Below, piece by piece: positions 1 to 7,149 of a stretch of 44,558 nt of DNA; the first letter of the stretch is position 1, and the number at the start of each line of letters is the position of its first letter. The translations under genes were made by a program, and so were the position numbers. This stretch comes from JASBZA01 sp964345295 (GTDB lineage Bacteria > Bacillota > Clostridia > Saccharofermentanales > Fastidiosipilaceae). Location of the stretch: positions 1 to 44,558 of the forward strand of contig CAYFQG010000010.1 of assembly GCA_964345295.1 (NCBI GenBank), written 5' to 3'. Under the pieces are notes generated by a model that saw nothing but the letters and a program-made list of their open reading frames with translations, was not told the DNA's origin and made no database searches.

Positions 1-102
1 CGCTAAAGAGCTTGCCTGCTAATAATACAATATTGCCGGTTTGAGCATTGCAAAATACGTTCTCTCTCGCGACATAAGAATAGTTGTCCTTAAAAATCCA
101 AC

Positions 103-552
103 TCACCAAAAATACGTATTCGTCAGCAGCAGGCAAATATTCTTAGCCAGCCACTGAATCAACAAAATAGCAATTAAAACATAGAAAAAGATGGGTCGAA
201 CCCTCCAGGCCTTTACCTTTCCTTTAGTAAAGATATTCAGCACATGTGAAAACATGAAGGCCAGGACGGTGAAAAAAACATAAGGTACCAGAGGATGGTA
301 GAAAAAGCTTTGGCCGATTTGGCCTTGTAAGAGTGAAAATAGAGCTCTGGTACCGCCACAGCCGGGGCAGTAAAAACCCGTAGCTTGGCGAAAACTGCAC
401 CTATTAAGAGACAGGATGCTGTAAAGGTCAACTCTTAGAAAATAAAGAATCCCCCAAAGCAAGAGACCCAAGCCCATACCTCCTAGGAGGATATAGAAAA
501 AGGCTCTTGAAACTTTGGGGGATTCAAAATCAATCGTACTTTTCAAATTCAA
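103..552 (-). CDS. DUF2752 membrane protein
   Basis: Small membrane protein of the DUF2752 type; the family's function is unknown. The diagnostic motif CPGCGGTRA is present near residues 63-71, preceded by a hydrophobic segment (about residues 18-40) and followed by two more (about 85-107 and 120-140), which gives a three-helix topology with the Cys motif between helices 1 and 2. The gene lies just downstream of the zinc-ribbon/DUF4190 gene on the same strand (gap about 20 bases) and is probably co-transcribed with it; both are small membrane proteins with a paired-Cys motif. The start is uncertain: the frame opens with TTG codons without a good ribosome binding site, and an AGGAGG occurs inside the gene just before Met26, too close to that ATG to be convincing. 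Confidence 0.8.
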   Translation of the reverse strand: MNLKSTIDFESPKVSRAFFYILLGGMGLGLLLWGILYFLRVDLYSILSLNRCSFRQATGFYCPGCGGTRALFSLLQGQIGQSFFYHPLVPYVFFTVLAFMFSHVLNIFTKGKVKAWRVRPIFFYVLIAILLIQWLAKNICLLLTNTYFW

Positions 553-572
553 AACAAATAACGGCTAAGTCA

Positions 573-1403
573 TTAATAAGTGAAACCGCTTTGTGGAATA
601 ATGTCGACTAAGCTGTCACCGATGCTGAAGACAATGATGACGGTCACAATACCCAGAATTAAAGATAAAGCATTCAGAATAATGCCGGCTATGGCCATAC
701 CCTTCTTCACAGTGCTTTGTTTGAGACCGATAATGCCCAGAATTAAGCCGACGACACCGGTCACAATGGAGATGAAAGGGATGAAGCAGCATGCCAGCAA
801 ACCGACAATACCTAAAATCATGGAGACCAAAGCCATGGTAGGTGCCTTGTCCTCAGGACCGGTAGGACCGGGATATTGATTGGACGGAGCACCGGCATTA
901 TAGGGCTGATATGAGCCTTGGTTTTGGCCGAAGCTAGATTGAGGATTTTGAGGGTTCTGAGGACCTGTTGCTTGATTTTGACCCTGCGTATAGGTGTTTT
1001 GTACTTGGCCGGTTGGCTGGACGGGGCCGGTGTAGGCGTTGCCGTAATTAAAGTTTCCCTGATTCGGATAAGAATTACCGGCGTTGTAGTTATTAGAAGT
1101 TCCTTGCGGGCCCGGGTTTTGCATGCCTTGGAACTGGCCGGATGTGTAATGTTGCTCGTAGGTTTTGCTTGCTGCGGGCTCTTCGGGCATGGGGGCCTGA
1201 ACCGGTTCTTCCTTTATTTCTTCTGCTGCAGATTGCTTCATGGGATCCATGGATTCTACCGGAGAAGGCTCCGATACGGGCTCGGCTTCTTTAGCGGTTT
1301 CAGGCTCAGCGGGGCTGACGGGTCCTTCAACCGGCTGGCCGCAAACACTGCAGACCTTAGCGCCTTCTTCTAATTTGCTGCCGCAATTCGTACAAAATTT
1401 CAT
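573..1403 (-). CDS. zinc-ribbon and DUF4190 membrane protein
   Basis: 276-residue protein in three parts. Residues 1-25 form a zinc ribbon with two CxxC pairs (FCTNCG and VCSVCGQ). Residues about 28-185 are a low-complexity linker, first Pro/Glu/Ala-rich and then very rich in Asn, Gln, Gly, Pro and Tyr. Residues about 187-262 are a DUF4190-type domain with two hydrophobic helices and a Gly-rich turn (GLILGIIGLKQS). This layout is common in Bacillota membrane proteins of unknown function. The start is supported by GGGAGG eight bases before ATG. The compositionally biased linker suggests a flexible tether between a cytosolic zinc ribbon and the membrane domain; no enzymatic role can be read from the sequence. 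Confidence 0.85.
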   Translation of the reverse strand: MKFCTNCGSKLEEGAKVCSVCGQPVEGPVSPAEPETAKEAEPVSEPSPVESMDPMKQSAAEEIKEEPVQAPMPEEPAASKTYEQHYTSGQFQGMQNPGPQGTSNNYNAGNSYPNQGNFNYGNAYTGPVQPTGQVQNTYTQGQNQATGPQNPQNPQSSFGQNQGSYQPYNAGAPSNQYPGPTGPEDKAPTMALVSMILGIVGLLACCFIPFISIVTGVVGLILGIIGLKQSTVKKGMAIAGIILNALSLILGIVTVIIVFSIGDSLVDIIPQSGFTY

Positions 1404-1536
1404 AATCGTGTCCTCCCTTGACTTTCAAAATTTATAACAATCATGGACTCCGATTCATTATATAATAAAAAACAATTTTATACCCAAAGTGTTATGATAT
1501 CAGCAGAAATTCAAGCGTAAGGAAAGATGAGGAGTC
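1404..1536. promoter_or_regulatory. divergent intergenic region
   Basis: AT-rich 133-base spacer between the minus-strand zinc-ribbon gene and the plus-strand YwaF-like remnant, so it should hold both promoters. A TATAAT-like element for the minus-strand gene is visible around 1458-1463 (reverse complement) but its -35 is poor. A TATGAT-like element for the plus strand lies around 1494-1499. No hairpin, repeat or RNA gene was recognised. Confidence 0.35.
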
Positions 1537-2285
1537 ATGCGTCACCGTATAGAAGAAATAAGTGATTTTTTGTATCGGGATGAAGAAGACAACAGCTCCT
1601 GGATGACCGGATTCAGAGACTGGGCTGTCATATTAGCTTTTCTTATTTTAACCTATTTTTTTTGCGCTATTATAAACTTCAACCGATTCAACTACGTAAG
1701 CAGCTCTATATATTCATCAGTATCGCACTTCTGGTCACAGTCGTACGGCGCTTTTTATTAAAACGAGATTTCTATAATTTAGAGGCCCGTATACCGCTAT
1801 TTAGCTGCAATATTTCCGCCATTGTTCTGGCTGTTAACAGCCTTTTATTCTTCTTACCTTGGCACAGCCTGATTTGACAAGCACTCGTGGACTGGTCGGT
1901 CTTCGCCGGCATATACGGTGGGGCCTTGGCTATCATTTTCGCCTCGCCGGGCAACTATGCCTTCCCCCACATGACCCGCCTGGGCTACTACGTGGAGCAC
2001 GCCGGCATCTTCTTTTTGGGACTTATGTATATCTTCGAAAGAACCGCTCCCTATTCCTACTCCACTTTGCTTTATACCTCACTGATTACTTTATCTTATC
2101 TTTATCTCATGGATAAAGTAGCCAATCCCAAACTCGGCACCAACTACGGCTTTATCACCGAGCCTCCCCGAGGAACAGAGTTTCTCGCGCGCTATATTTC
2201 GAAGTCAACCTACCAAACCATTTGTTTGACCATGTATTTGGCCTGCAATGCCTTGGCCTGGTACTGCGCCAATCAACTCATTTAA
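1537..2285 (+). pseudogene. broken YwaF-like integral membrane protein
   Basis: The frame starting at 1537 (cytosolic leader, then a hydrophobic helix near residue 28) stops after 74 codons. The rest of the protein continues in another frame from about 1662 to 2285. The switch coincides with a run of eight T at 1656-1663; a ninth T would join the two frames. The second frame is then interrupted by an in-frame TGA at 1875-1877 between PWHSLI and QALVDW, where Trp would be natural (TGG to TGA). After the stop, three or four hydrophobic helices and a YwaF/TIGR02206-like pattern (motif NYGFITEPPRGT near the C-terminus) continue to a TAA. One frameshift plus one nonsense codon makes a decayed gene the simplest reading; a consensus error could explain either lesion alone. 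Family assignment is from recalled similarity and is moderately secure. Confidence 0.65.
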
Positions 2286-2296
2286 AGGATTGCTAG

Positions 2297-3049
2297 ATGA
2301 AGACGGTAGACCGATTTAATGACCGGCTCTACAGTCTCTTTCATAGGACCTTTTATAAATATTTTAACTACATCCACTGCCCTTCGCAGATGATTGCAGA
2401 TGAACTGAAACGCCACGGCTATGAACAAAAACTGGCTGTGATCAGCAACGGAGTTAATGAGTTTTACCATCCCTTACCGGATATAAAAAGGCCGGAAAAA
2501 TACAACGGTAAGATTTTGCTTCTGATGGTTGGTCGTTTGTCAGGCGAAAAACGCCAAGACCTTTTAGTCGATGCCATTCCCTACAGTAAGTATCAAGATA
2601 AAATTCAAGTTATCTTCGCCGGAGCCGGACCGCAGGATAATGCGCTCAAAGAGCTTTCTAAAACTTTAAAGAATCCTCCCGTATTCGGCTTTTATCATGC
2701 CGAGCAGCTGCGAGAATTTTACAATTTCTGTGATCTTTATATTCACTGTGCCGATGCCGAAGTAGAAGGCATCTCCTGCTTGGAGGCCATCACCTGCGGT
2801 GCCGTTCCCGTGATTTCGGATGCACCTTATTCGGCCAGCAGCAGCTTTGCCATAAGCGAAAAGAGCGTTTTTAAGGCCGGAGACCCGGAAGATTTAGCTC
2901 GTAAGATTGACTATTGGATAGACCATCCGGAAGAAAGAAAACGCTACAAACAAAAGTACGCTAAATTTGCCGAAAAATACAAACTATCCAATTGTATGGA
3001 CCAAATGGTTCGGCTTTACGAAACCATCCTGACCCATCATGAGGACTAA
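2297..3049 (+). CDS. GT4 glycosyltransferase, N-terminally short
   Basis: 250-residue GT-B fold protein that matches only the C-terminal part of GT4 enzymes of the 1,2-diacylglycerol 3-glucosyltransferase type. Visible features are ISNGVNEFYHP (end of the linker), LMVGRLSGEKRQDLLVDA (start of the nucleotide-sugar domain, about residue 75), a Gly-rich IFAGAGPQ turn, and E-G-I-S-C-L-E-A near residue 157, the usual donor-binding E-x7-E region. Full-length relatives have about 380-420 residues, so roughly 150 acceptor-domain residues are missing. An in-frame TAG sits directly before ATG, and an AAAGGA ribosome binding site lies eight bases upstream, overlapping the stop of the YwaF-like remnant. 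It may therefore be translated, but without its acceptor domain normal activity is doubtful. A deletion fused to the decayed upstream gene is likely. Confidence 0.75.
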   Translation: MKTVDRFNDRLYSLFHRTFYKYFNYIHCPSQMIADELKRHGYEQKLAVISNGVNEFYHPLPDIKRPEKYNGKILLLMVGRLSGEKRQDLLVDAIPYSKYQDKIQVIFAGAGPQDNALKELSKTLKNPPVFGFYHAEQLREFYNFCDLYIHCADAEVEGISCLEAITCGAVPVISDAPYSASSSFAISEKSVFKAGDPEDLARKIDYWIDHPEERKRYKQKYAKFAEKYKLSNCMDQMVRLYETILTHHED

Positions 3050-3050
3050 A

Positions 3051-3086
3051 AAAGACGTGGAGCAAAAACTCCACGTCTTATTATTT
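3051..3086. terminator. bidirectional hairpin terminator
   Basis: Perfect stem AAGACGTGGAG / CTCCACGTCTT with a six-base loop, T-rich on the plus side and with an A-run on the left that gives a T-run on the minus strand. It sits between the converging glycosyltransferase gene (plus) and CPBP protease gene (minus), so it can end both transcripts. Confidence 0.85.
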
Positions 3087-3115
3087 TACTTTGTTTTTCT
3101 AATCCTAAGCTATTT

Positions 3116-4150
3116 CTAAGCCATGGGGTCCGGACTATTGAATGCCTGATTTAAAAGTTCCGGCGGGGTCGGTTTGGGTGCCGGTTCCTGCTTTCTCTTC
3201 TTACGCAGGATGAAGACCATCACTAAGCCGATAAGGCCCAGAACGGTCAGCACGATGCCGAAAACATTTTGGCCCGCTTCGTCCAGGGGAACAATTTGGA
3301 AAAAGACCGATCCGAAAAAGTTATAAAGCATGTGCATGAGGATGGGTACCCATAAAGACTTGGACCAGACATAGGCCAAGGCAATAAGGACACCTACAAC
3401 GAACACATAAACGCCTTGAACGAAGTTCATATGGAAAACAGCGAAGATCAAAGCGTTCATAACGACTGCCCAGCCCAGCGGCATGACTCTCCTAAGTTCC
3501 GCCATAATAATGCCTCGGAATAAAAGCTCCTCGGCAATAGGAACAAAAACTGCCAGGCCCAGGGTCAGGAGGATAGGATTGCCTTCCATCACAAAGGCTG
3601 TCTCGGTCATATCGGAATAGCCTTGGAAAAGCTTCTGAATAACATCATTTCTTTCGCCCAATTTCATCAGCAGGGTCATCCAAAGATTGGCAAAGGCCAG
3701 GCCCGTACAAATCATCAAAATCGAAGACAGCCAGTCTAAAGGCTTGCCGGGTCCGGTCAATACGTAGAATTTTTCTTTACGATTTCGCCAGGCGAGGAAA
3801 GCGGCAAAAATAATGATTTGCAGCAAGGAGTAAATAATGGCTTTGACCGGGAAAGAGCGGTATAGGACTTCTGCAAGGATTTCGGGGTTGTTGGCGCTGA
3901 AAACATCATTTACTCCGTACATGGCCTGAATCTCCGCCCCGTTAATGGCTATGTCGACTCCCGTGAAAACCAACAAAACGATAGTACTGGTAATCATGTG
4001 GACCAGGCCCATCGCGATTGGCCAAACAAAGGTTCCCCAGTCCAAACCGGGTTTACGAAATTTTACAGTAGCTGTCGGATTGGAGCCTTGTTGACCCCCT
4101 TCATTTTCAGGCGGAAAATAGCCCGGATCCCAATTGTCTCCTCTTCCCAT
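3116..4150 (-). CDS. CPBP family intramembrane metalloprotease
   Basis: 344-residue multi-spanning protein of the CPBP (CAAX protease and bacteriocin-processing, Abi) family. A cytosolic, Gly/Asn/Pro-rich leader of about 35 residues is followed by about eight hydrophobic segments. The family's metal-site motifs are present: EELLFRG near residues 208-214 (EExxxR motif) and FAVFHMNF near 237-244 (FxxxH motif); a later HMLYN gives the third conserved His/Asn region. Bacterial members act as membrane proteases, sometimes in bacteriocin immunity, but no substrate can be inferred here. It follows the DUF1292-type genes on the same strand with a 33-base gap and an AGGA ribosome binding site, and ends at the bidirectional hairpin. 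Confidence 0.9.
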   Translation of the reverse strand: MGRGDNWDPGYFPPENEGGQQGSNPTATVKFRKPGLDWGTFVWPIAMGLVHMITSTIVLLVFTGVDIAINGAEIQAMYGVNDVFSANNPEILAEVLYRSFPVKAIIYSLLQIIIFAAFLAWRNRKEKFYVLTGPGKPLDWLSSILMICTGLAFANLWMTLLMKLGERNDVIQKLFQGYSDMTETAFVMEGNPILLTLGLAVFVPIAEELLFRGIIMAELRRVMPLGWAVVMNALIFAVFHMNFVQGVYVFVVGVLIALAYVWSKSLWVPILMHMLYNFFGSVFFQIVPLDEAGQNVFGIVLTVLGLIGLVMVFILRKKRKQEPAPKPTPPELLNQAFNSPDPMA

Positions 4151-4183
4151 GTTCTATCCTACTTTCAATTATGAAACAGACCT

Positions 4184-4555
4184 CTAAGATTCTCTCAGGA
4201 TGGCATCTTCCATCCTCTTATAAAACGCATTAAAAACTCTGTCCAGTTCTTCGGGGTCTCTGATGGATTCGAAGAGTTGATTATTATTCTCCGGTTCCAG
4301 AAGGCGCATGATGACCAGCTTGGGCTCCTGATGGTTGCCCAAGTCCGGTTCATAACTCGCCATGCAAATATAGGCTTGTCCGCGCATGCGGAAGGAATCC
4401 AACTTCTCTAAGAAGTACTGACTCCCCGTATCCACATCCTCCAAAACCAAAAGGTTCTGGTCTTCGGCCAAATCACTCTCCAGCGCCAAGGTCCAGGAAG
4501 CATTGGACTTTCCTTCTTGTTTGTTTTTGCGTTTAGATCGTGATAAGAAAGCCAT
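4184..4555 (-). CDS. DUF1292-like small protein
   Basis: 123-residue soluble protein. After a basic leader (SRSKRKNKQ), the body resembles the DUF1292/YrzB fold: short beta strands with LVLEDVDTGSQYFLEKLDSF, then YICMASYEP and LVIMRLLEP, and a helical tail. It lies 15 bases downstream of the larger DUF1292 gene and probably derives from the same family by duplication. An AAAGGAG ribosome binding site precedes the ATG by nine bases. The role of DUF1292 proteins is unknown; their constant position next to ruvX and ireB is a Bacillota hallmark. Confidence 0.7.
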   Translation of the reverse strand: MAFLSRSKRKNKQEGKSNASWTLALESDLAEDQNLLVLEDVDTGSQYFLEKLDSFRMRGQAYICMASYEPDLGNHQEPKLVIMRLLEPENNNQLFESIRDPEELDRVFNAFYKRMEDAILRES

Positions 4556-4569
4556 GCGGCAAAGCTCCT

Positions 4570-5043
4570 TTACTCGTTATCTTCGTCTTCATCCTCTTCG
4601 ACGTCAAGCTCTTCGTATTCGTAGTCTTCTTCATCCCACTCATAGTCGTCGTCTTCTTCGGCAGCTTGGTCACAGAGTTCGGCATAGTAATCGGCAATCT
4701 CGTCGTACTCGTCATCGTTCAGGGTCTCGAAACCTTCGGTTCCGTCTTCCATATCGGTTACACGGGCAAAAATCGCTTCCGGATCGCCGTCATCTACGGA
4801 CAAGAGGACAACATAGACTTCACCTTTATAGTCAAAGTCATCCATCATATAGAAGGTAAACTCTTCACCGGTCTCTTCATCTGCCATCACAATAGAATAT
4901 TGCGATGCATCCTCGATCATATCGTTTAGCTCATCCAAGAGCGCTTCTTTGGACATCTCGTCATCGTGACTATGGTCGTGACCGCATCCGGCACAAGCCT
5001 CGTGATCAAATTCAGGCATATGGCCTTCTAAATGTTCGCTCAT
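4570..5043 (-). CDS. DUF1292 (YrzB-like) protein with metal-ligand leader and acidic tail
   Basis: 157-residue DUF1292 protein, the usual downstream partner of ireB and ruvX. The core (about residues 45-105) carries the family pattern YSIVMADEETGEEFTFYM then YKGEVYVVLLSVD and an IFARVTD strand. Two additions stand out. The N-terminus holds a Cys/His cluster (CAGCGHDHSH, residues 17-26), typical of a metal-binding loop, and the last 35 residues are almost wholly Asp, Glu and Tyr. Ordinary YrzB proteins are about 90-100 residues. Metal binding is an inference from the ligands, not a family property I know of. The gene starts 18 bases after ruvX with a GGAG-type ribosome binding site. Confidence 0.85.
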   Translation of the reverse strand: MSEHLEGHMPEFDHEACAGCGHDHSHDDEMSKEALLDELNDMIEDASQYSIVMADEETGEEFTFYMMDDFDYKGEVYVVLLSVDDGDPEAIFARVTDMEDGTEGFETLNDDEYDEIADYYAELCDQAAEEDDDYEWDEEDYEYEELDVEEDEDEDNE

Positions 5044-5061
5044 AACAATTCTCCTTTATTG

Positions 5062-5532
5062 CTAGTCTTCATTAGCTCGGTCTGACCATCTTTTCTTCTC
5101 CAAGAAAGATTGCAGAATAAGCTCGGCCGCTACCTGGTCTACGACTTGGCGATACCGGCCCTTCTTAACGGTTGATTCTCTCAATATTCTTCCGGCTTGC
5201 ACCGTGGTGAGACGTTCATCGACAAATACAATGGGTTCCGGCTTGCCGGCTTCCTTCAGGGCCTCTTCTAATTTGGCCGCAAAGGCTCTAACCATCTGAG
5301 CCGATTGGCCTTCTTCGGCATTATCGGTTCTCTTAGGAAGTCCCATAACAATGGACGACACATCGTATTCTCGGGCCAAAGTCGTCAAGCGGTCCAAGAC
5401 CTTCTGATCACGTTTACCGTCCCAATGAATAGTTTCCAAACCGGTCGCCCGAATGCCCAGAGGGTCACTAATGGCTACCCCCACCCGGGCCAGGCCGTAG
5501 TCTACTCCCAAATAACGCTCGTAAGACGCCAT
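5062..5532 (-). CDS. ruvX: YqgF/RuvX family nuclease (pre-16S rRNA processing)
   Basis: 156-residue YqgF/RuvX RNase H-fold protein. Signature regions are GVDYGLARVGVAISDPLG (residues 9-26, with the first catalytic Asp), IVMGLPKRTD (about 61-70), and VDERLTTVQAGRIL (about 103-116, catalytic Asp-Glu-Arg), with a final Asp in VDQVAAELIL. E. coli YqgF matures the 5' end of 16S rRNA and the family is also called a putative Holliday junction resolvase. The start codon overlaps the ireB stop (TAATG), showing translational coupling; a DUF1292 gene follows at once. This trio is conserved across Bacillota. Confidence 0.95.
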   Translation of the reverse strand: MASYERYLGVDYGLARVGVAISDPLGIRATGLETIHWDGKRDQKVLDRLTTLAREYDVSSIVMGLPKRTDNAEEGQSAQMVRAFAAKLEEALKEAGKPEPIVFVDERLTTVQAGRILRESTVKKGRYRQVVDQVAAELILQSFLEKKRWSDRANED

Positions 5533-5786
5533 TATTCCGAGATAGACTCCAGATACTCTTTAATAATAATCTCCAATAGCTCGTCGCGCTCCATGCGGCG
5601 AATCACACCGCGGGCACCGTGATGGTTGGTGATATAAGTGGGATCACCGGACAAGAAATAACCCACGAACTGGTTCACAGGGTTATAACCCTTCTCCTCT
5701 AAAGCGCCCAGCACTTCCAGCATGATGCTCTTGACTTCTTCGCTCTTATCTTGCTTCAAGCTAAAACGGGTTGTCTCGTCGTTCAT
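5532..5786 (-). CDS. ireB: IreB family regulatory phosphoprotein
   Basis: 84-residue IreB (UPF0297/YrzL) protein at the typical family length. The N-terminus MNDETTRF contains the Thr pair phosphorylated by the PASTA Ser/Thr kinase in Enterococcus IreB, and the core GYNPVNQFVGYFLSGDPTYI and the NHHGAR segment are family signatures. In Enterococcus it negatively tunes cephalosporin resistance. A GGAGG ribosome binding site lies seven bases before ATG. It opens the ireB-ruvX-DUF1292 unit, and its own promoter seems to lie in the 49-base gap after mtaB. Confidence 0.95.
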   Translation of the reverse strand: MNDETTRFSLKQDKSEEVKSIMLEVLGALEEKGYNPVNQFVGYFLSGDPTYITNHHGARGVIRRMERDELLEIIIKEYLESISE

Positions 5787-5820
5787 AAAAAACCTCCACT
5801 TATTCTGTATCTATAGGGCA

Positions 5821-5829
5821 ATGATAGCA
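5821..5829 (-). promoter_or_regulatory. extended -10 promoter candidate for ireB
   Basis: Reverse complement reads TGCTATCAT, an extended -10 (TGn plus TATCAT) about 35 bases before the ireB start, in the gap after mtaB. No strong -35 is seen. It would let ireB-ruvX be transcribed independently of the secG-rnr-mtaB genes upstream. Confidence 0.4.
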
Positions 5830-5835
5830 CACCGA

Positions 5836-7149
5836 TTACGCAATTTCACCGTGCATTAGACCCGGCCCGTTAAGCTTTAATATTGTTTTTACAATTTCTC
5901 CTTCGGCCAAATCTGCTGCACTAGTCCCCTCTTCAATTGCGCAGGGAATGTAATCTTCGGTATAGCCTTGCCAAAGGCCTTGGTCATTTTTCTGCTCTAA
6001 TAAGACCCGAGCCTCCTGGCCCTGACGCTTGCTAAAATAGGCCTCTTCCATCTCCTGGGCCAAATCAATAAGCATTTGGCTTCTTTCTTTGGCCACGGAA
6101 GCCGGAACCTTATCGGGAAATTTTACCGCCCGGGTACCGGGCCTTTCGGAATAACGGAAAACATGCATCCTGGAAAAACCCATCTCCTTACAAAAGTCCC
6201 TACTCTCTTCAAAGGCTTTAGCATCTTCACCGGGAAAGCCCACAATGACATCGGTCGTAAGACCTACTACCGGGAAGGCTTCCTTAATATATTGGACGGC
6301 ACGGCGAAACTGAGCCGTATCGTATTTGCGGTTCATAGCTTTCAAAGTTTTATCGGAGCCGGACTGGAGAGACAGGTGGAAGTGCGGACAAAGCTTGGGG
6401 TTGGCTTTGGCCTTATCCACAAATTCTTTCGTAATGGATTGAGGCTCTAATGAGGTTAGACGGATCCTCTCTATGCCCTGAATTCGGGCAATCTCCAAAG
6501 CCAGGTCTACAATGGCGGATGAATCCTTGCCCTGATCCATTTCGAACGAGCACACGTGTATGCCTGTTAAGACAACTTCCTTATAGCCGGCTTTAGCAAG
6601 GGCCCGGGCTTCCTGCAGGATTTTATCTCTGGATCTGGACCTGACCCTGCCTCTGGCAAAAGGAATCGTGCAATACGAGCAGAAGTTGTTGCAGCCGTCT
6701 TGGACCTTGATGTAAGCCCTACACTCCTTTTGACGGGACACCGGTCCAAACTCCGCAAAGTCCGACGCACGGTCGATTGGCATAAAGTCCGGCTGATTGC
6801 CCGATTCAAGGAATTCTTGCACGATTTCAAACGCCCGGTCTTTATAGGCGTTACCGATAATAAGGTCAGCGTAAGGACCCTCTTCACCGTCTTGTTCTAA
6901 AAGCTCGGTTTGGCAACCCAAGCCCACCACCAAAGCATGGGGATTCAGATGTTTGGGTCGTCTCAAAAACTGTCTGGATTTTCTGGCCGCTTCCGCCGTC
7001 ACCGCACAGGTGTTGACCAGATAAATATCGGCTTCCTCGGAAAAATCTACAACTTCATAACCGTGGTTTTCAAACTGCATGAGTATGGCATCGGACTCAT
7101 AGCGATTCACCTTGCAGCCTAAATTTTGTAAAGCCACTCTTCGACTCAT
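5836..7149 (-). CDS. mtaB: tRNA t6A37 methylthiotransferase MtaB
   Basis: 437-residue radical-SAM methylthiotransferase that converts t6A37 to ms2t6A37 in tRNAs reading ANN codons. The N-terminal UPF0004 domain supplies its cluster cysteines in NLGCKVNRYES, NTCAVT and GLGCQTE. The radical SAM motif is CNNFCSYCTIPFARGRVRSR (Cys-x3-Cys-x2-Cys, near residues 152-159). A C-terminal TRAM-like region follows. Length matches Bacillus MtaB. Its ATG overlaps the stop of the RNase R S1-domain frame (ATGA), so its translation should be coupled to that frame; an AAGAGG ribosome binding site lies eight bases upstream. Confidence 0.95.
   Translation of the reverse strand: MSRRVALQNLGCKVNRYESDAILMQFENHGYEVVDFSEEADIYLVNTCAVTAEAARKSRQFLRRPKHLNPHALVVGLGCQTELLEQDGEEGPYADLIIGNAYKDRAFEIVQEFLESGNQPDFMPIDRASDFAEFGPVSRQKECRAYIKVQDGCNNFCSYCTIPFARGRVRSRSRDKILQEARALAKAGYKEVVLTGIHVCSFEMDQGKDSSAIVDLALEIARIQGIERIRLTSLEPQSITKEFVDKAKANPKLCPHFHLSLQSGSDKTLKAMNRKYDTAQFRRAVQYIKEAFPVVGLTTDVIVGFPGEDAKAFEESRDFCKEMGFSRMHVFRYSERPGTRAVKFPDKVPASVAKERSQMLIDLAQEMEEAYFSKRQGQEARVLLEQKNDQGLWQGYTEDYIPCAIEEGTSAADLAEGEIVKTILKLNGPGLMHGEIA

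Noticed and set aside
1875..1877. In-frame TGA read as Trp (genetic code change)
   Set aside because: TGA ends intact genes in this window (for example the DUF2752 and S1-domain frames), and the same gene has a separate frameshift.
4503..4929. Long plus-strand frames opposite the DUF1292 genes
   Set aside because: Antisense shadows of Asp/Glu-rich coding sequence, rich in Arg/Leu/Phe with no ribosome binding site or family pattern.
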